This document shows positions 35,876 through 47,185 of a stretch of DNA of 64,000 bases, one piece after another. Origin of the DNA: Protonemura montana (taxonomy: Eukaryota; Arthropoda; Insecta; Plecoptera; Nemouridae); contig OX387608.1 of assembly GCA_947568835.1 (NCBI GenBank), positions 16,712,535 through 16,776,534 on the forward strand, written 5' to 3'. A program made the translations under genes and the position numbers. Under the pieces are notes generated by a model that saw only the letters and a program-made list of their open reading frames with translations, was not told where the DNA came from and did not search any database. The stretch's first letter is position 1. Each line of letters begins with the position of its first letter.

Positions 35876-36108
35876 CTACTCCAACCTCCCGTGAAGTGAG
35901 GTTATGTGACGCAGGTAGCTCCCCTTGCGGTGAGTTTTGAAAGCGCAGCGTTCGCAGGCGAATCTACGTGGTCGGCCGCACTCGGCGTTTACGTGTCTGG
36001 TTAGGTTAGTCTTGTGTGCGTACGTGCGGCCACAGTTCCCGCAGCGATGACGCATTGCCGGCCCACAGCGGGAACATTGATGACGCGGTCCAGCGACGGC
36101 ACAAGGAT
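35876..36108 (-). CDS. lola: lola-like zinc-finger terminal exon Z15
   Basis: Acceptor GTCTACAG, phase 1 entry, stop TGA. An extra CSRC pair lies before finger 1 (CGNCGRTY ... HVNAEC). Finger 2 is CERCAFKT ... HITSLH and the tail is GRLE. The additional C-x2-C lacks partner histidines. Minisatellite C begins immediately after the stop. Confidence 0.86.
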
Positions 36109-36189
36109 CTGTAGACATGAGGTTGCGGGTCAGCGGACATATTGGATTTTTTTAATACTATGACAACTTGCTTGATTTTTAGTTGAACT

Positions 36190-36578
36190 CCGATTTAAAT
36201 TGCAAACGCTTGCAATGCGTGGAGTATTTTATTATAATCAACACTATAAACGTCTCAAAAATTGATGTCTAAACGGGGACTCGAACCCCGATCTCCACCT
36301 GTCGCGGGTGTTGCTCTAACCAATTGAGCTACTTGGACCCCGATCTCCACCTGTCGCGGGTGTTGCTCTAACCAATTAAGCTTCTTGGACCCCGATCTCC
36401 ACCTGTCGCGGGTGTTGCTCTAACCAATGAAGCTACTCGGACCCCGATCTCCACCTGTCGCGGGTGTTGCTCTAACCAATTAAGCTACTCGGAACCCGAT
36501 CTCCACATGTCGCGGGTGTTGCTCTAACCAATTAAGCTACTCGGACACTGGCTTTTTGAGACGATTTCAGTATATTTT
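36190..36578 (-). mobile_element. tRNA-array foldback element, five tRNA-like units
   Basis: Left arm with the palindrome TTGCAAACGCTTGCAA and ACACTATAAACGTCTCAAAA; right arm TTTTTGAGACGATTTCAGTG. Between the arms, read on the minus strand, five tandem 52-bp tRNA-like units (A box TAGCTCAATTGGTTAGAGCA). Only the last has a T arm with a B box (GGTTCGAGTCCCCG). A tail-only piece in the opposite orientation follows at 36583-36680. Confidence 0.8.
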
Positions 36579-36680
36579 TATTGGTGTAGCCCGTTTGGGC
36601 ATCAATATTTGAGACGGTTATTGTTCATAATAATAAAATACTTGATTTGTATCGACTTGCAAGTGCTTGTGTCTTTGGGA

Positions 36681-36997
36681 AAGGTCTCGGCCGGCCTGGT
36701 CTCGGCATGGTTACACGATGGCGGATCTATATTTGCATCTAGTGCAGATTCAGCGCATAGGACGGTCCAATGATCGAGTTAAACTGCTGATGGAGCAGCT
36801 TGTGTACGCGCCAATCTCGGTCTTGTCTGGCAGGTATGGGTAGATGGTCGGCCAATTAATCGGTAGTAGATATGGAATGGATATCTAGAAGATCTAGATC
36901 TTAGGGATCTATAGGGATCCCATAGAAGATAGAAGATCTATAGGGCAGCGACCCAGTCCTGCCAAAAAATATTGAATATCGCCTTATTTGTACTCTG
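36681..36997. other. No gene seen
   Basis: Contains a short AGATCTAT-rich scramble at 36880-36950; otherwise unassigned. Confidence 0.4.
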
Positions 36998-37292
36998 TAT
37001 AGGGGAGGAGGGGTCTAAAAGTCTCAGGGGCTAGTTGTCTCAGTGTTAAAATATCGACTCGGTGTCTGAGACAACTAGACCCACGCGTGGAGTTAAAAGT
37101 CTCAAACACTTTTAGGTCAACTAAGTGACATAGCAATTCAACTGATGGTCTAATAAATCGCAAAAAAAATCACATTATAACCAAATGTGTATTAATCTAT
37201 AAAAAAAATAAAACATACGAATAACTTCATTTTTCTGGAAGATATGCACATATAGGTAGATTTTGAGACAACTAGACCCCTCCTCCCCTATA
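36998..37292. mobile_element. MITE with 20-bp perfect inverted ends and TA target
   Basis: TATAGGGGAGGAGGGGTCTA at the left and its exact reverse complement at the right. The outer TA on each side fits a TA target duplication, as in Tc1/mariner-type elements. The sub-terminal word GAGACAACTAGACCC is repeated near 37066 and 37264. Non-coding. Confidence 0.75.
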
Positions 37293-37696
37293 ATATATTA
37301 TTTCACTTCCTGAGTATATGCATTTTACAAAATAAAGAAAATTGAATTGAATTGCCGATTTTTATCGGATATGCAACCCGTTCACGGGTTCGGAATACCC
37401 GGGGGACGCCAGTAAAACCAGGAAACTTTGCACGGAAATGTAAACTGTTTAATTTATTTTTTTATATCCCTAGAAAACGTTGTTTCTATTACTAGCAAAA
37501 ATGGCTGAGATGCCAAAATGTCACATTGTCTATACAGGAATAAAATTAGGTTCCCAAGACAACGACGAGTTTAAGTTTAACGACGCTCAATGGTTTGACG
37601 ACCGAGCGCTCTCATGATGTCGTTAAACACGTGGTGATGTTGATAATGATGATGTACTTTCTCGTTGAACTGTAAGCGTGCTGTAAGTTTCTGCCT

Positions 37697-37808
37697 GTAA
37701 TGAGATGTTTCTGAGATGTAATGAGATGTAATGAGATGTAATGAGATGTAATGAGATGTTTCTGAGATGTAATGAGATGTAATGAGATGTAATGAGATGT
37801 AATGAGAC
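37697..37808. repeat. 10-bp minisatellite (ATGAGATGTA)n
   Basis: About eleven copies with two TTTC-containing interruptions. It gives a spurious repetitive frame on the minus strand. Confidence 0.9.
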
Positions 37809-38240
37809 GTTTCACAAGGTACAGAACTAGAGCCAAGTTATATTGTAAATAATTATAATTAATTGTAAATAATTGCAATAACGAAATAAAAGTACAAATT
37901 ATTGCTGAAAAACTTGGTTGAGTATTTTCTAACAAATGAAACTTAAAAAGTAATTGAATTATTTAAACTTTGACAAATCTAAGATTGAATCTGTCACATT
38001 ATCCAAGTTTTTTATTCTGAACTTGAATCCAGCAAACAGTGGGGAAAGAAAGAAAAAAAAAGAATTAACAACAACGCATTTTGTTTTGCTCTGAAAGACA
38101 ATCCACTGATTCTCACTTCTTCAAATTGTGAACTCGACAAAAATTTGATCGAACATTTTTTTTTTGTTTTAATGTTAATCATGGAACAAAACACATTAAA
38201 AAAAAGGCACCGCGCTTCAGATTTGTTAGTTTAATTAAAC
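37809..38240. other. Intron DNA, no gene seen
   Basis: AT-rich, no supported feature. Confidence 0.4.
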
Positions 38241-38250
38241 AAATATAATG

Positions 38251-38364
38251 CGCAGCTGCGCGGTGTCAGCTGCGCGGTGTCACGTGCGCGGTGTCAGCTG
38301 CGCGGTGTCACGTGTGCGGTGTCAGCTGCGCGGTGTCAGCTGCGCGGTGTCAGCTGCGCGGTGT
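38251..38364. repeat. 14-bp minisatellite overlapping the end of Z14
   Basis: Tandem GCGGTGTCAGCTGC units with a few variant copies. The array runs into the coding end of Z14 and supplies its last residues and stop. Confidence 0.9.
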
Positions 38365-38547
38365 GTATTCTGCGCATGTGCTCGACCAGGTGGTACTTGA
38401 CGCGTGCGCGGTACGGACAGAGTACGCACGGGAACTGCGCGTCCATTCCACACTCAAATGTCACGTGACGGTGCAGACTCTGCGCGTGACTGTACGACCT
38501 GCCACATTGTGCGCAGCCATGACGCAGACGTGCGCGGCTCGACGCAG
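38336..38547 (-). CDS. lola: lola-like zinc-finger terminal exon Z14
   Basis: Acceptor TTCTGTTCCAG, phase 1 entry. Fingers CAQCGRSY ... HVTFEC and CVLCPYRA ... HMRRIH. The tail TAQLTPRS and the TGA stop are made by two units of the 14-bp repeat; because 14 is not a multiple of 3, the second unit is read in a new frame and gives the stop. Sister of Z13 (finger 1 nearly identical). Confidence 0.85.
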
Positions 38548-38756
38548 CTGGAACAGAAACACAGGTCAGGGCAAGAATATATAAAAAAATAAATAAAAAA
38601 GAATTTATAAGAGAATTGAAAAATTATGCACGTTTTACACCATTTCTATGAGATGAAATACGATGCAATTATCTTTATTTTTGGGAATAAATTGAAAAAA
38701 ATTGGAAAAAAAAAAATTGAAAAAAGTTGGCCATTCTATCACGTTTCTGGTTCTGC

Positions 38757-39283
38757 CAGCCATGACGGTTCTAAATGTTGCCCGGTGTACATCGACTCTG
38801 CCATGACGGTTCTAAATGTTGCCCGGCGTACATCGACTCTGCCATGACGGTTCTAAATGTTGCCCGGTGTACATCGACTCTGCCATGACGGTTCTAAATG
38901 TTGCCCGGCGTACATCGACTCTGCCATGACGGTTCTAAATGTTGCCCGGTGTACATCGACTCTGCCATGACGGTTCTAAATGTTGCCCGGTGTACATCGA
39001 CTCTGCCATGACGGTTCTAAATGTTGCCCGGCGTACATCGACTCTGCCATGACGGTTCTAAATGTTGCCAAGTGTACATCGACTCTGCCATGACGGTTCT
39101 AAATGTTGCCCGGTGTACATCGACTCTGCCATGACGGTTCTAAATGTTGCCCGGCGTACATCGACTCTGCCATGACGGTTCTAAATGTTGCCCGGCGTAC
39201 CATCGACTCTGCCATGACGGTTCTAAATGTTGCTAGGCGTACATCGACTCTGCCATGACGGTTCTAAATGTTGCCCAATATTA
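38757..39283. repeat. 41-bp minisatellite
   Basis: About thirteen copies, unit TGCCATGACGGTTCTAAATG plus TTGCCCGG(T/C)GTACATCGACTC. Lies between Z13 and Z14. Confidence 0.95.
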
Positions 39284-39284
39284 T

Positions 39285-39415
39285 AGTTTATTTGATATTA
39301 TTTTGAGATACCCAACCATTTTGGCAATTTTTTTTGATAACATAATTACAATGGAATTTAAAGTTAAGTTTATCATCAATAATTATACCAAGGTATTTAA
39401 ATTCACCAATGGCGG
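39285..39415 (-). pseudogene. LINE reverse-transcriptase scrap
   Basis: The minus strand reads GEFKYLGIIIDDKLNFKFHC, the KYLG motif region of Jockey/CR1-type reverse transcriptases, and little else. It happens to be in frame with sequence past the stop of Z13, which makes a misleading longer frame. Confidence 0.65.
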
Positions 39416-39427
39416 TTCGTGGGGTGG

Positions 39428-39612
39428 TCAGAGTAGGTTCAGGTGTTGACTGCGCATGTGCCTGGCCAGGTGGTACTTGGTACGTGCGCGGTGAGAACAG
39501 AAAGTGCACGGGTACTGCGCATCAATGCCACACTCCAAGGAAAGGTGACGGTGCAGACTCTGGGCGTGGTTGTAGGATCTGCCGCATCGAGCGCATGCGT
39601 GACGTCTGCCTC
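39428..39612 (-). CDS. lola: lola-like zinc-finger terminal exon Z13
   Basis: Acceptor CACCTGTTCTAG, phase 1 entry, stop TGA. Fingers CARCGRSY ... HLSLEC and CTFCSHRA ... HMRSQH, tail LNLL. Finger 1 shares NHAQSLHRH/SHAQSLHRH with Z14, so the two arose by local duplication. A LINE scrap begins 13 bp beyond the stop. Confidence 0.86.
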
Positions 39613-39764
39613 CTAGAACAGGTGAGACACAATAAGTTGTGATCTCGAATAACCTGGATTATTTATTTATTTATTTGTGGTGTTTAACGACGCACAGTTT
39701 TGACAACGTGCCGCAGGGCACTGGTCTGATGACGTCGGTGAATGAATGGATGATGATGAACCTA

Positions 39765-40412
39765 ACCTAGCGTAGAAGGGAAGAGGGGAAACTCGGTGCC
39801 GGCACGTAGCCTACTCCTGTCGAAGACCAAGGGGACCACCGGCTTAACGTCCCTGCCGAAGGATGGTACAACTCGAACAACAGGATTCCTCCACAAATCC
39901 ATGCTGTCGAGAGGTTGATAAGCAAGGCGAGTGAAGTTGTTGTACTAACTTTCATCTCTTCAACCTCTCTCCCGAACAGAACTGGTCTTGTGTATGATGG
40001 CCACCCATCCAATACCTGACCCGGCGCAGTGTGGCTTAACTTTCATCCACCAAACCTCTCTCCCGAACAGAACTGGTCATGTGTATGATGGTCACCCATC
40101 CAATACCTGACCCGGCGCAGTGTTGCTTAACTTTCATCCCTCCAACCTCTCTCCCGAACAGAACTGGTCATGTGTATGATGGTCACCCATCCAATACCTG
40201 ACCCAGCGCAGTGTTGCTTAACTTTCATCCCTCCAACCTCTCTCCCGAACAGAACTGGTCATGTGTATGATGGTCACCCATCCAATACCTGACCCAGCGC
40301 AGTGTTGCTTAACTTTCATCCCTCCAACTTCTCTCCCGAACAGAACTGGTCGTGTGTATGATGGCCACCCATCCAATACCTGACCCAGCGCAGTGTTGCT
40401 TAACTTAGGTGA
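39765..40412 (-). mobile_element. 5S-rRNA-headed SINE, five heads
   Basis: Five tandem ~91-bp 5S-derived heads (40412 down to about 39950; GGATGGGTGACCATC or GGATGGGTGGCCATC in each), then the body to about 39765. Best example in the window of head multiplication in this family. Confidence 0.78.
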
Positions 40413-41095
40413 TCTAACGAGAACTGGTGTTGCCAACACGCCAAAATTGGTTTTGGAACCTTCATGCCAGCTGTTTTAAAAAACGCCAGCAAACAGATTT
40501 TGAAGCCTGACCCAAAAATGTCATCCGAAACGGCACATGCATAACAAGCGAAGAAAAACACAGAAGAAAACCCGTGACAAAAAGTAAAAACATTGATAGC
40601 AGGGAATGAAAGGAAACAAAAACGATACAATATCAAAGATTGTTTAATGCATGTTGATGTTTACCCAAATAATCAAATAAATAACTCTAAGATTTATTTT
40701 TTATTTTTTTTCGATAAAACTTCATGGCACATTTTTTTTTAATTTGATTTCGAAAGGTGCTTTGAAGTTCCAGGAAATAAATCGGGTTAAAAAGTCAATT
40801 ACAAAAACAATAAAATTAGTTGTGATATGAGTATTCAACGTGGTCAGTTTTCTGTCATAATAGACAGATGCGTTTTGAATGGAGACCTATACTTTATAAC
40901 GAGTCAACGCTGTCAACTTATCCCGGCAAACACATTCAAGGCTTAAAGCTGTAATTGAGATTCACTTTAACAAAAGTTTATAAGTAAGAAATCCACTAAC
41001 TAAATATTGCAACATAGATTTTGAAGTCAAGTACATGAAGCAGTAATGCAATCATTACAATAAATAATTTGAATTTCCAAACTGCCTCATAATGG
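40413..41095. other. Intron DNA, no gene seen
   Basis: AT-rich, no supported feature. Confidence 0.4.
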
Positions 41096-41432
41096 TTTCT
41101 AGACTCATGTCTATTTGATGTAAACTTAGCACTAGTTTTAACAAAAACTATTTCAACTGGGTTTTGAATGCTAAGAGAAGAACAACTGAATTTCCCAACG
41201 TTTAGTAACTTGTACCTGTTACTTTATCAAGGGTAAGAGCAGTCTTGACAATTTTCCGATAACAAAAGAACCACATCAAATTATAACAATTACCAAGTTC
41301 AAGCTTCTTAAATCCATACAAATAAAAAAATTAGGGTCAATAACTAAAAAACTAACGTATTTTGTATTTTCTGAAATAAAATCCCAAACAAATTGGCGTT
41401 TTTTACTAACTAACTAATTATGTGTATGGAAA
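41096..41432 (-). mobile_element. Penelope-like terminal fragment
   Basis: Antisense copy of the terminal repeat (AGACTCATGTCTATTTGATG to ACTAACTAATTATGTGTATG), with a decayed hammerhead core. Non-coding. Confidence 0.7.
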
Positions 41433-41719
41433 AAATTGTTAACAAACTTCCTCTTCGCTGCTAACATAATGGCACAAAATGACCCTCCTGGTCTGTCAAT
41501 ACTTGTTTCCCACAACACAATGCGTGATAACAGGAGCAGCTAGGCACAAGAACACCGAACCAATCGCATCTCCGAACGACCATACAATAAAATAGCCTGC
41601 GGTAGACCAAAAAAAAAAAACTCTAAAATACCGCAATATAAAGATTGCTAAAAATACTTGGAAGACAATGGAAAATCGAAATAACTTTCCTGAATACTTT
41701 CAATACATATATGTCATAA

Positions 41720-42097
41720 ATACAATAAAATCGTCTCAAAAATCAAGTGTCCAAGTGGCTCAATTGGTTAGAGCAACACCCGCGACAGGTGAAGATCGGG
41801 GTCCAAGTAGCTCAATTGGTTAGAGCAACACCCGTGACAGGTGGAGATCGGGGTCCAAGTAGCTCAATTGTTCAGAGCAACACCCGCGACAGGTGGAGAT
41901 CGGGGTCCAAGTAGCTCAATTGGTTAGAGCAACACCCGCGACAGGTGGAGATCGGGGTCCAAGTAGCTCAATTGTTCAGAGCAACACCCGTGACAGGTGG
42001 AGATCGGGGTTCGAGTCCCCGTTTGGGCATCACATTTTGGAGACGGTTATAGTGTTCATAATAAAATACCACGCACATTGCAAGCGTTTGCAAAAAT
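41720..42097 (+). mobile_element. tRNA-array foldback element, five tRNA-like units
   Basis: Plus-strand copy. Left arm ATAAAATCGTCTCAAAAA, five tRNA-like units, a single T arm GGTTCGAGTCCCCG then the 3' half of an acceptor stem TTTGGGC, right arm TTTTGGAGACGGTTATAGTG, and the palindromic TTGCAAGCGTTTGCAA end. The last unit can fold as a full tRNA-like cloverleaf (GTCCAAG pairs with TTTGGGC, allowing G-T). Confidence 0.82.
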
Positions 42098-42449
42098 ACC
42101 AACTAAAAAAACAACTAAAATACTTTCAACACAACTTAAAAATAAAATAATTATATTAACAGAGTAAATGATTTAGTTAAATTTTGATCATTTTATTCCA
42201 TCTAGCTTGAAATAAAGTGAGACGCAGATCGCTCGACCTAGTTTAATAATAGCGCCTTGCGTCTGCTATATAAGTTAGATAGCTGGACTTGCGCCTGACA
42301 AGCATTGTCGCTGTCATTTCTGTTCCCGGTTTCCAGCTTTCACGGTCCAGTGCTAATTAATCAAAAGGTTGAGTCCAATTAGCACAGATGAACACCCGCG
42401 AAAAGTGAAGACCGAGGTTCGATTCCCTGGATTGTGTTTTCATTGAAGA

Positions 42450-42842
42450 GTGGCTAGTTTTAACAAAAACTATTTCAACTGGGTTTTGAATGCTAAGTGA
42501 AGAACAACTAAATTTCCCAAAGTTTCGTAACTTGTACCTGTTACTTTATCAAGTGTTAGAGCAGTCCTGACAATTTTCCGATAGCAAAATTCCAACCGCG
42601 TAAAATTTTAACAATTATCTAGTTCAAGCTTCCTAAATGCACCTAAATTTCATCTAAATTTTAGATGCATTTAGGAAGCTTGAACTTGGTAATTGTTAAA
42701 ATTTTATGTGGTTCTTTAGTCATCGGAAAATTGTCAGGACTGCTCTTACCCTTGATAAAGTAACAGGTACAAGTTACGAAACGTTGGGAAATTTAGTTGT
42801 TCTTCACTTAGCATTCAAAACCCAGTTGAAATAGTTTTTGTA
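42450..42842. mobile_element. Penelope-like terminal repeat, inverted pair
   Basis: Antisense copy (42450-42650) followed by a sense copy (42655-42842), making a near-perfect long palindrome. It ends only about 15 bp from the stop codon of Z12, inside its 3' UTR. Confidence 0.75.
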
Positions 42843-42857
42843 AATTGCTTGCGCTCT

Positions 42858-43072
42858 TCAAACTCTTGCTTGTTGAAAGGTCAGTGGTTGCTTCTCGCCG
42901 TGTCTTCGCTTGATGTGTATGTCCAGGTTGTCCTTCCTACAAGCTCGGTACGGGCAGATCGGGCACTGGAAGGCCGGCAACTTTCCACACTCGTAGGTAA
43001 AGTGCTTCCATGCGCTGGCGTGGTGCTTGTAGGACTTGCCGCAGGCGGCGCAAGGGTAGCGTCGAGGCTCTG
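42858..43072 (-). CDS. lola: lola-like zinc-finger terminal exon Z12
   Basis: Acceptor GCCTCTTCCAG, phase 1 entry, stop TAA. Fingers CAACGKSY ... HFTYEC and CPICPYRA ... HIKRRH, tail GEKQPLTFQQARV. The opposite strand has a long repetitive open frame from the adjacent satellite that is not a gene. Confidence 0.87.
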
Positions 43073-43116
43073 CTGGAAGAGGCAAGAGTCGAGGTTAGCT
43101 GGGGTCGGCGTTACAT

Positions 43117-43533
43117 CATATATTAGTATCATAGTTTGTAGGTATGTTCCTACCACACTAGTATTACCACTATATCATCAGAATTATTATTATCATTATT
43201 ACTATATTAGTATCATAGTTTGTAGGTATGTTCCTACCACACTAGCATTACCACTATACCATCAGAATTATTATTATCATTATTACTATATTAGTATCAT
43301 AGTTTGTAGGTATGTTCCTACCACACTAGTATTACCACTATACCATCAGAATTATTATTATCATTATTACTATATTAGTATCATAGTTTGTAGGTATGTT
43401 CCTACCACACTAGTATTACCACTATACCATCAGAATTATTATTATCATTATTACTATATTAGTATCATAGTTTGTAGGTATGTTCCTACCACACTAGTAT
43501 TACCACTATACCATCAGAATTATTATTATCATA
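43117..43533. repeat. 84-bp minisatellite next to Z12
   Basis: About five copies, unit TATTAGTATCATAGTTTGTA ... TTATTATCATTATTAC. Because 84 is a multiple of 3 it keeps an open frame on the plus strand with a 28-residue period; this is an artefact. It lies 45 bp upstream of the Z12 acceptor. Confidence 0.95.
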
Positions 43534-44462
43534 ATAACTGTATTTTATTAATATTACTTCGATGTACTATCCTGACGATTCCTAACAGGATTCATGGCTT
43601 GTAAATATTATTTTTATTTAAGACAATAAAGGAAATCAATCAATCAATCGTGTTTCTGCAATGCCTTCTAGGAAATCTTTTTTTAAACCCTTTCATTTTC
43701 AGGAAACAAATCACAATTAAAAACAGCCGACACCTATCCTTCCAATAAACTAACAGGCTGATTTTCTACTATTTATTTGGTGAATGCATTCCTGAAAAAA
43801 CTATGGCTGCAAATATTCGAAAAGTTTTGTTTTGGAAAACCAATGGACGAAGGTACAATCACAAGTGTCAGATTTGAAGACAAATGACACGCCCTTGTCA
43901 TAGCTGCATGCCAATAGAACCAGTCAGTTGTGAAAATTGGCTGTCAATTCGAGATGTAGAAGTGTTGATTTGTGATGGGCCAGAAGGATGGGATAGAGAA
44001 TTTGTTGATTGGTAAGGTACAAGTAGAGCGAGGGACTTACCAAGCAAGAATGACAGGTCACGATAATAAGGTGGCAAAGGCAACTGGCCGAAATGTCAAC
44101 CTTCTATCGCGGCCTGCCACTCACCGCTCACCGCTAGTTTTACCTAATCAATCAACCTATTGGTTAACTATTAGTGTATTCGTTTGTAATACACAGTTGC
44201 ACTAAGTATTAGTGTTAAAAATAGTAGGTCTAGTGGTTACAGAGAGAAGTATGCTGATATTATTTGTAATATTTTTGCAATCTAAGAAGAAGTATTAGGT
44301 TTAGCTACAAGTCTAGTGCTTCTGGAGGAACTGAAGCTGGTGACTTTCAAGTTTTTTCTTCGCGAATTGGCCGTCATTTCTTAGCATGCAGCGAGTTTCA
44401 CAGAAATAAGTTAAATAAGTTTCAAGTTTAGCTTCTTTTATGATAGCTAGACCTAATTGTAG
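43534..44462. other. Intron DNA, no gene seen
   Basis: No exon, RNA or clear repeat. A 61-codon minus-strand frame at 43898-44083 has no recognisable content. Confidence 0.4.
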
Positions 44463-44868
44463 ATGAAATCTGATTTAAATTGCAAACACTTGCAATGCCC
44501 GGGGTATTTTATTATTAGCAACACTATAACTGTCTCAAAAAGCCAGTGTCCAAGTAGCTCATTTGGTTAGAGCAACACCCGCGACAGGTGGAGATCGGGG
44601 TCCAAGTAGCTCAATTGGTTTGAGCAACACCCGCGACAGGTGGATATCGGGGTCCAAGTAGCTCAATTGGTTAGAGCAACACCCACGATAGGTGGAGATC
44701 GGGGTCCAAGTAGCTCATTTGGTTAGAGCAACACCCGCGACAGGTGGAGATCGGGGTCCAAGTAGCTCAATTGGTTAGAGCAACACCCGCGACAGGTGGA
44801 GATTGGGGTTCGAGTCCCCGGTTGATCATAAATTTTTGATACGGTTATAGTGTTCATAATAATAAAAA
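44463..44868 (+). mobile_element. tRNA-array foldback element, five tRNA-like units, long arms
   Basis: Five tRNA-like units with a T arm only on the last. In this copy the left arm is the long form (TTGCAAACACTTGCAA, then TTTTATTATTAGCAACACTA), so the two arms together form an extended inverted repeat rather than the 20-bp one of other copies. Confidence 0.8.
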
Positions 44869-45194
44869 AAAAACTAGACCTAATCTTTTGTCCATGCTAC
44901 AAAAATCACATACATATTTTTATTTGATGCATTTCACTGCACTTTTACAGTGAATCCAATAAGTTACAACGACATGTGCAGCAAAGGACAGCAGTGACGA
45001 CAATAGATAATGCACGACAGTTTTCATTTGCAACCTCTGGACTGAACTAGTTACGGATGCCTCGACTGCCACCCAGCCAAGAAATCCAGTACAAACCGTC
45101 CAGTTCCGGTCAGATCAGTTCGAAGAAAAACACAAATTTAGGTAAAATAGTTCTACCAGACAATTTCAAGATCAAAGTATTTCAAAAAAGTTTC
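44869..45194. other. Intron DNA, no gene seen
   Basis: Nothing supported. Confidence 0.4.
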
Positions 45195-45262
45195 CAAGTT
45201 CAATTCAAATAGTTTTTGTTAAAACTAGTGCTAATACTAAATCAAGTAGACATGAGTCTAAA
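45195..45262 (+). mobile_element. Penelope-like terminal scrap
   Basis: TAGTTTTTGTTAAAACTAGT and GACATGAGTCTAAAAAC only; the end of a terminal repeat. Confidence 0.5.
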
Positions 45263-46059
45263 AACAATAATAATTCCAAGAACATTTTACGAGCAGTTCC
45301 ACTGCTGCAACTTATGCCAGCCAATGGTAGCCTCGGAGGGCTCTTCAGAGCTTCCACAACGTGCTCTGGTGGTGGGCGCTAGAACTACAGTGTGGACACC
45401 AACACAGTGGCGGTGTCATGACCGGCGGTGTTGCCAGATCTCGCAAGCCCTGGAGAGGGAAAGTCAATGTCAGAAACTGTTATCACTTAGGTTCTGAAAG
45501 AAATACTTAAAAACTGCATGAAAAGTAAATCTGACGCTTGTAGGGTGCCAGGAGTCTGATGAATTAGTTGAGTTTTATTGGCAAATATGTAAAGAAACGT
45601 AACTTACTCAAAGTCTGTTGATTTCCTGAAAAATTTCTAAACATGTAAAACAAAAATCTCACTAAAATTGGACAACACACGTTACTTATTCGATATTTGT
45701 TTTATTGCTCAAATATATTGTGTACATTATATAGCCAACAAGTTCCTGAGCTGCCTGTCTACCATGTTTCAAAATAAATCCATTTAAATCAGAACTCCTC
45801 CAACACTAAAAATACCAAAAAGCCCAGTTTCCTACGAGTTGCTACTTTGACATATTTACAATAAAAAGATTTTGAAACTCTGTAAACCTATGCACCCGAG
45901 TCCCCGAACCCATTCAAAGGCAACCGGCATGAAGGAAGAAGCGATGACCCATAACTCGAATCCACGGGACCGTGAAGGTTTGCTTCGATAGTGCGTTTTT
46001 TTGTGCGCACATTGTTATAAAACGCACTAACAAGGTTGCCAAACTTAACACAAAGCACC

Positions 46060-46305
46060 GTCGAGCACCGTCGAAGAGCACCAAGGGGACCACCGGCTTA
46101 ATGTCCCTTTCGAAGGACGGTACAACGCGAACAACAGGATTCCTCCACAAATCCATGCTGTCGAGAGGTTGATAAGCAAGGCGAATGAAGTTGCTGTACT
46201 AACTTTCATCCCTTCAACCTCTCTCCCGAACAGAACTGGTCATGTCTATGATGGTCACCCATCCAATACCTGACCCAGCGCAGTGTTGCTTAACTTTCAT
46301 CCCAC
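46060..46305 (-). mobile_element. 5S-rRNA-headed SINE, single head
   Basis: One 5S-like head (AAGTTAAGCAACACTGCG and GGATGGGTGACCATC on the minus strand) plus body. This single-head form is probably close to the ancestral layout. Confidence 0.75.
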
Positions 46306-46311
46306 TGCTTC

Positions 46312-46637
46312 CTAGATTGTATCTTCAGGGTAAGTAACAACCCTGGCCATGACAGCCGCATCCGCAGCGAGGTGCTGCGCAGGTTCAGGCGCTGGAAAGC
46401 GCAGCCCGTCCAGCCGATGCGTTCTACGCACATGCGTGCGCAGGTTACTTTTTTGATGTGCGCGATACGGACACAGAGGGCAGCCATATTGCGGTGGTTT
46501 GCCGCACTCGTGACGCTCGTGTTTGTTCAGGTCTTGCTTGAACTTGTAATGGCGGCCGCAGGCGGCGCAGTGAAACCGACCGAGCAGCGTCGAGAAGGCG
46601 GTGGCTTTCGTGAAGCGCATGCGCGGCACGTAGTTGC
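46312..46637 (-). CDS. lola: lola-like zinc-finger terminal exon Z11
   Basis: Acceptor TCAATTCCAG, phase 1 entry, stop TAG. Long exon: linker NYVPRMRFTKATAFSTLLG, fingers CAACGRHY ... HERHEC and CPLCPYRA ... HVRRTH, then a 34-residue Ala/Pro-rich tail. A SINE head begins a few bases beyond the stop, so its 3' UTR consists largely of transposon. Confidence 0.88.
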
Positions 46638-46831
46638 CTGGAATTGACAAGAATGCGTGTCAAGCTGTGGAGTGTTCGACTGGAATGGATATTGGCTCGC
46701 TGACGTCACGCTTTCCACTGGGTTTGTTAATATAAATATTAACAAACAAACCAACACAAACAAAGCATCAACACCAAACAAATGAAGCGTTAATTTTCTA
46801 CCTTTAGAAGCAAACAGTTACATGAACACGA

Positions 46832-47185
46832 AATTGCAAACGCTTGCAATGCGCGGAGTATTTTATTATTATGAACACTATAACCGTCTCAAAAATTGAT
46901 GCCCAAACGACGACTCGAACCCTGATCTATGATCAGGGATCTATGATCCTGATCTACCCTGTGTTGCTCTAACCAATTGAGCTACTTGGACCCCGATCTC
47001 CACCTGTCACGGGTGTTGCTCTAACCAATTGAGCTACTTGGACCCTGATCTCCACCTGTCGCGGGTGTTGCTCTAACCAATTGAGCTACTCGAACCCCGA
47101 TCTCCACCTGTCGTGGGTGTTGCTCTAACCAATTGAGCTATTCGGACACTAGCATTTTGAGACGATTTTAGTGTATTTGATGAGA
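46832..47185 (-). mobile_element. tRNA-array foldback element, four tRNA-like units
   Basis: Both arms present (ACACTATAACCGTCTCAAAA; TTTTGAGACGATTTTAGTG). Four tRNA-like units; the one carrying the T arm is disturbed by a small local GATCTATGATC duplication (46921-46950). Confidence 0.78.

Noticed and set aside
39288-39509. A 73-codon protein spanning the LINE scrap and Z13
   Set aside because: The frame joins a LINE remnant to sequence of Z13 read in another frame; Z13 has its own frame and stop.
41748-42020. Functional tRNA gene cluster
   Set aside because: The units are 52 bp, lack T arms except the last, lack the universal T33 in the anticodon loop and recur with the same arms at dispersed sites.
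42380-42430. Another tRNA-like element (GAGGTTCGATTCCC with AACACCCGCG)
   Set aside because: The B box and some similarity are present, but there are no arms and no clear A box; too weak to list.
42849-43604. 251-codon plus-strand frame with a 28-residue period
   Set aside because: It is the 84-bp minisatellite read in an open frame, antisense to the real finger exon Z12; no family content.
45216-45497. Cysteine-rich plus-strand frame (HCCNLCQPM ...) as a 21st finger
   Set aside because: Spacing does not fit C2HC/C2H2 and the strand is opposite to all finger exons.
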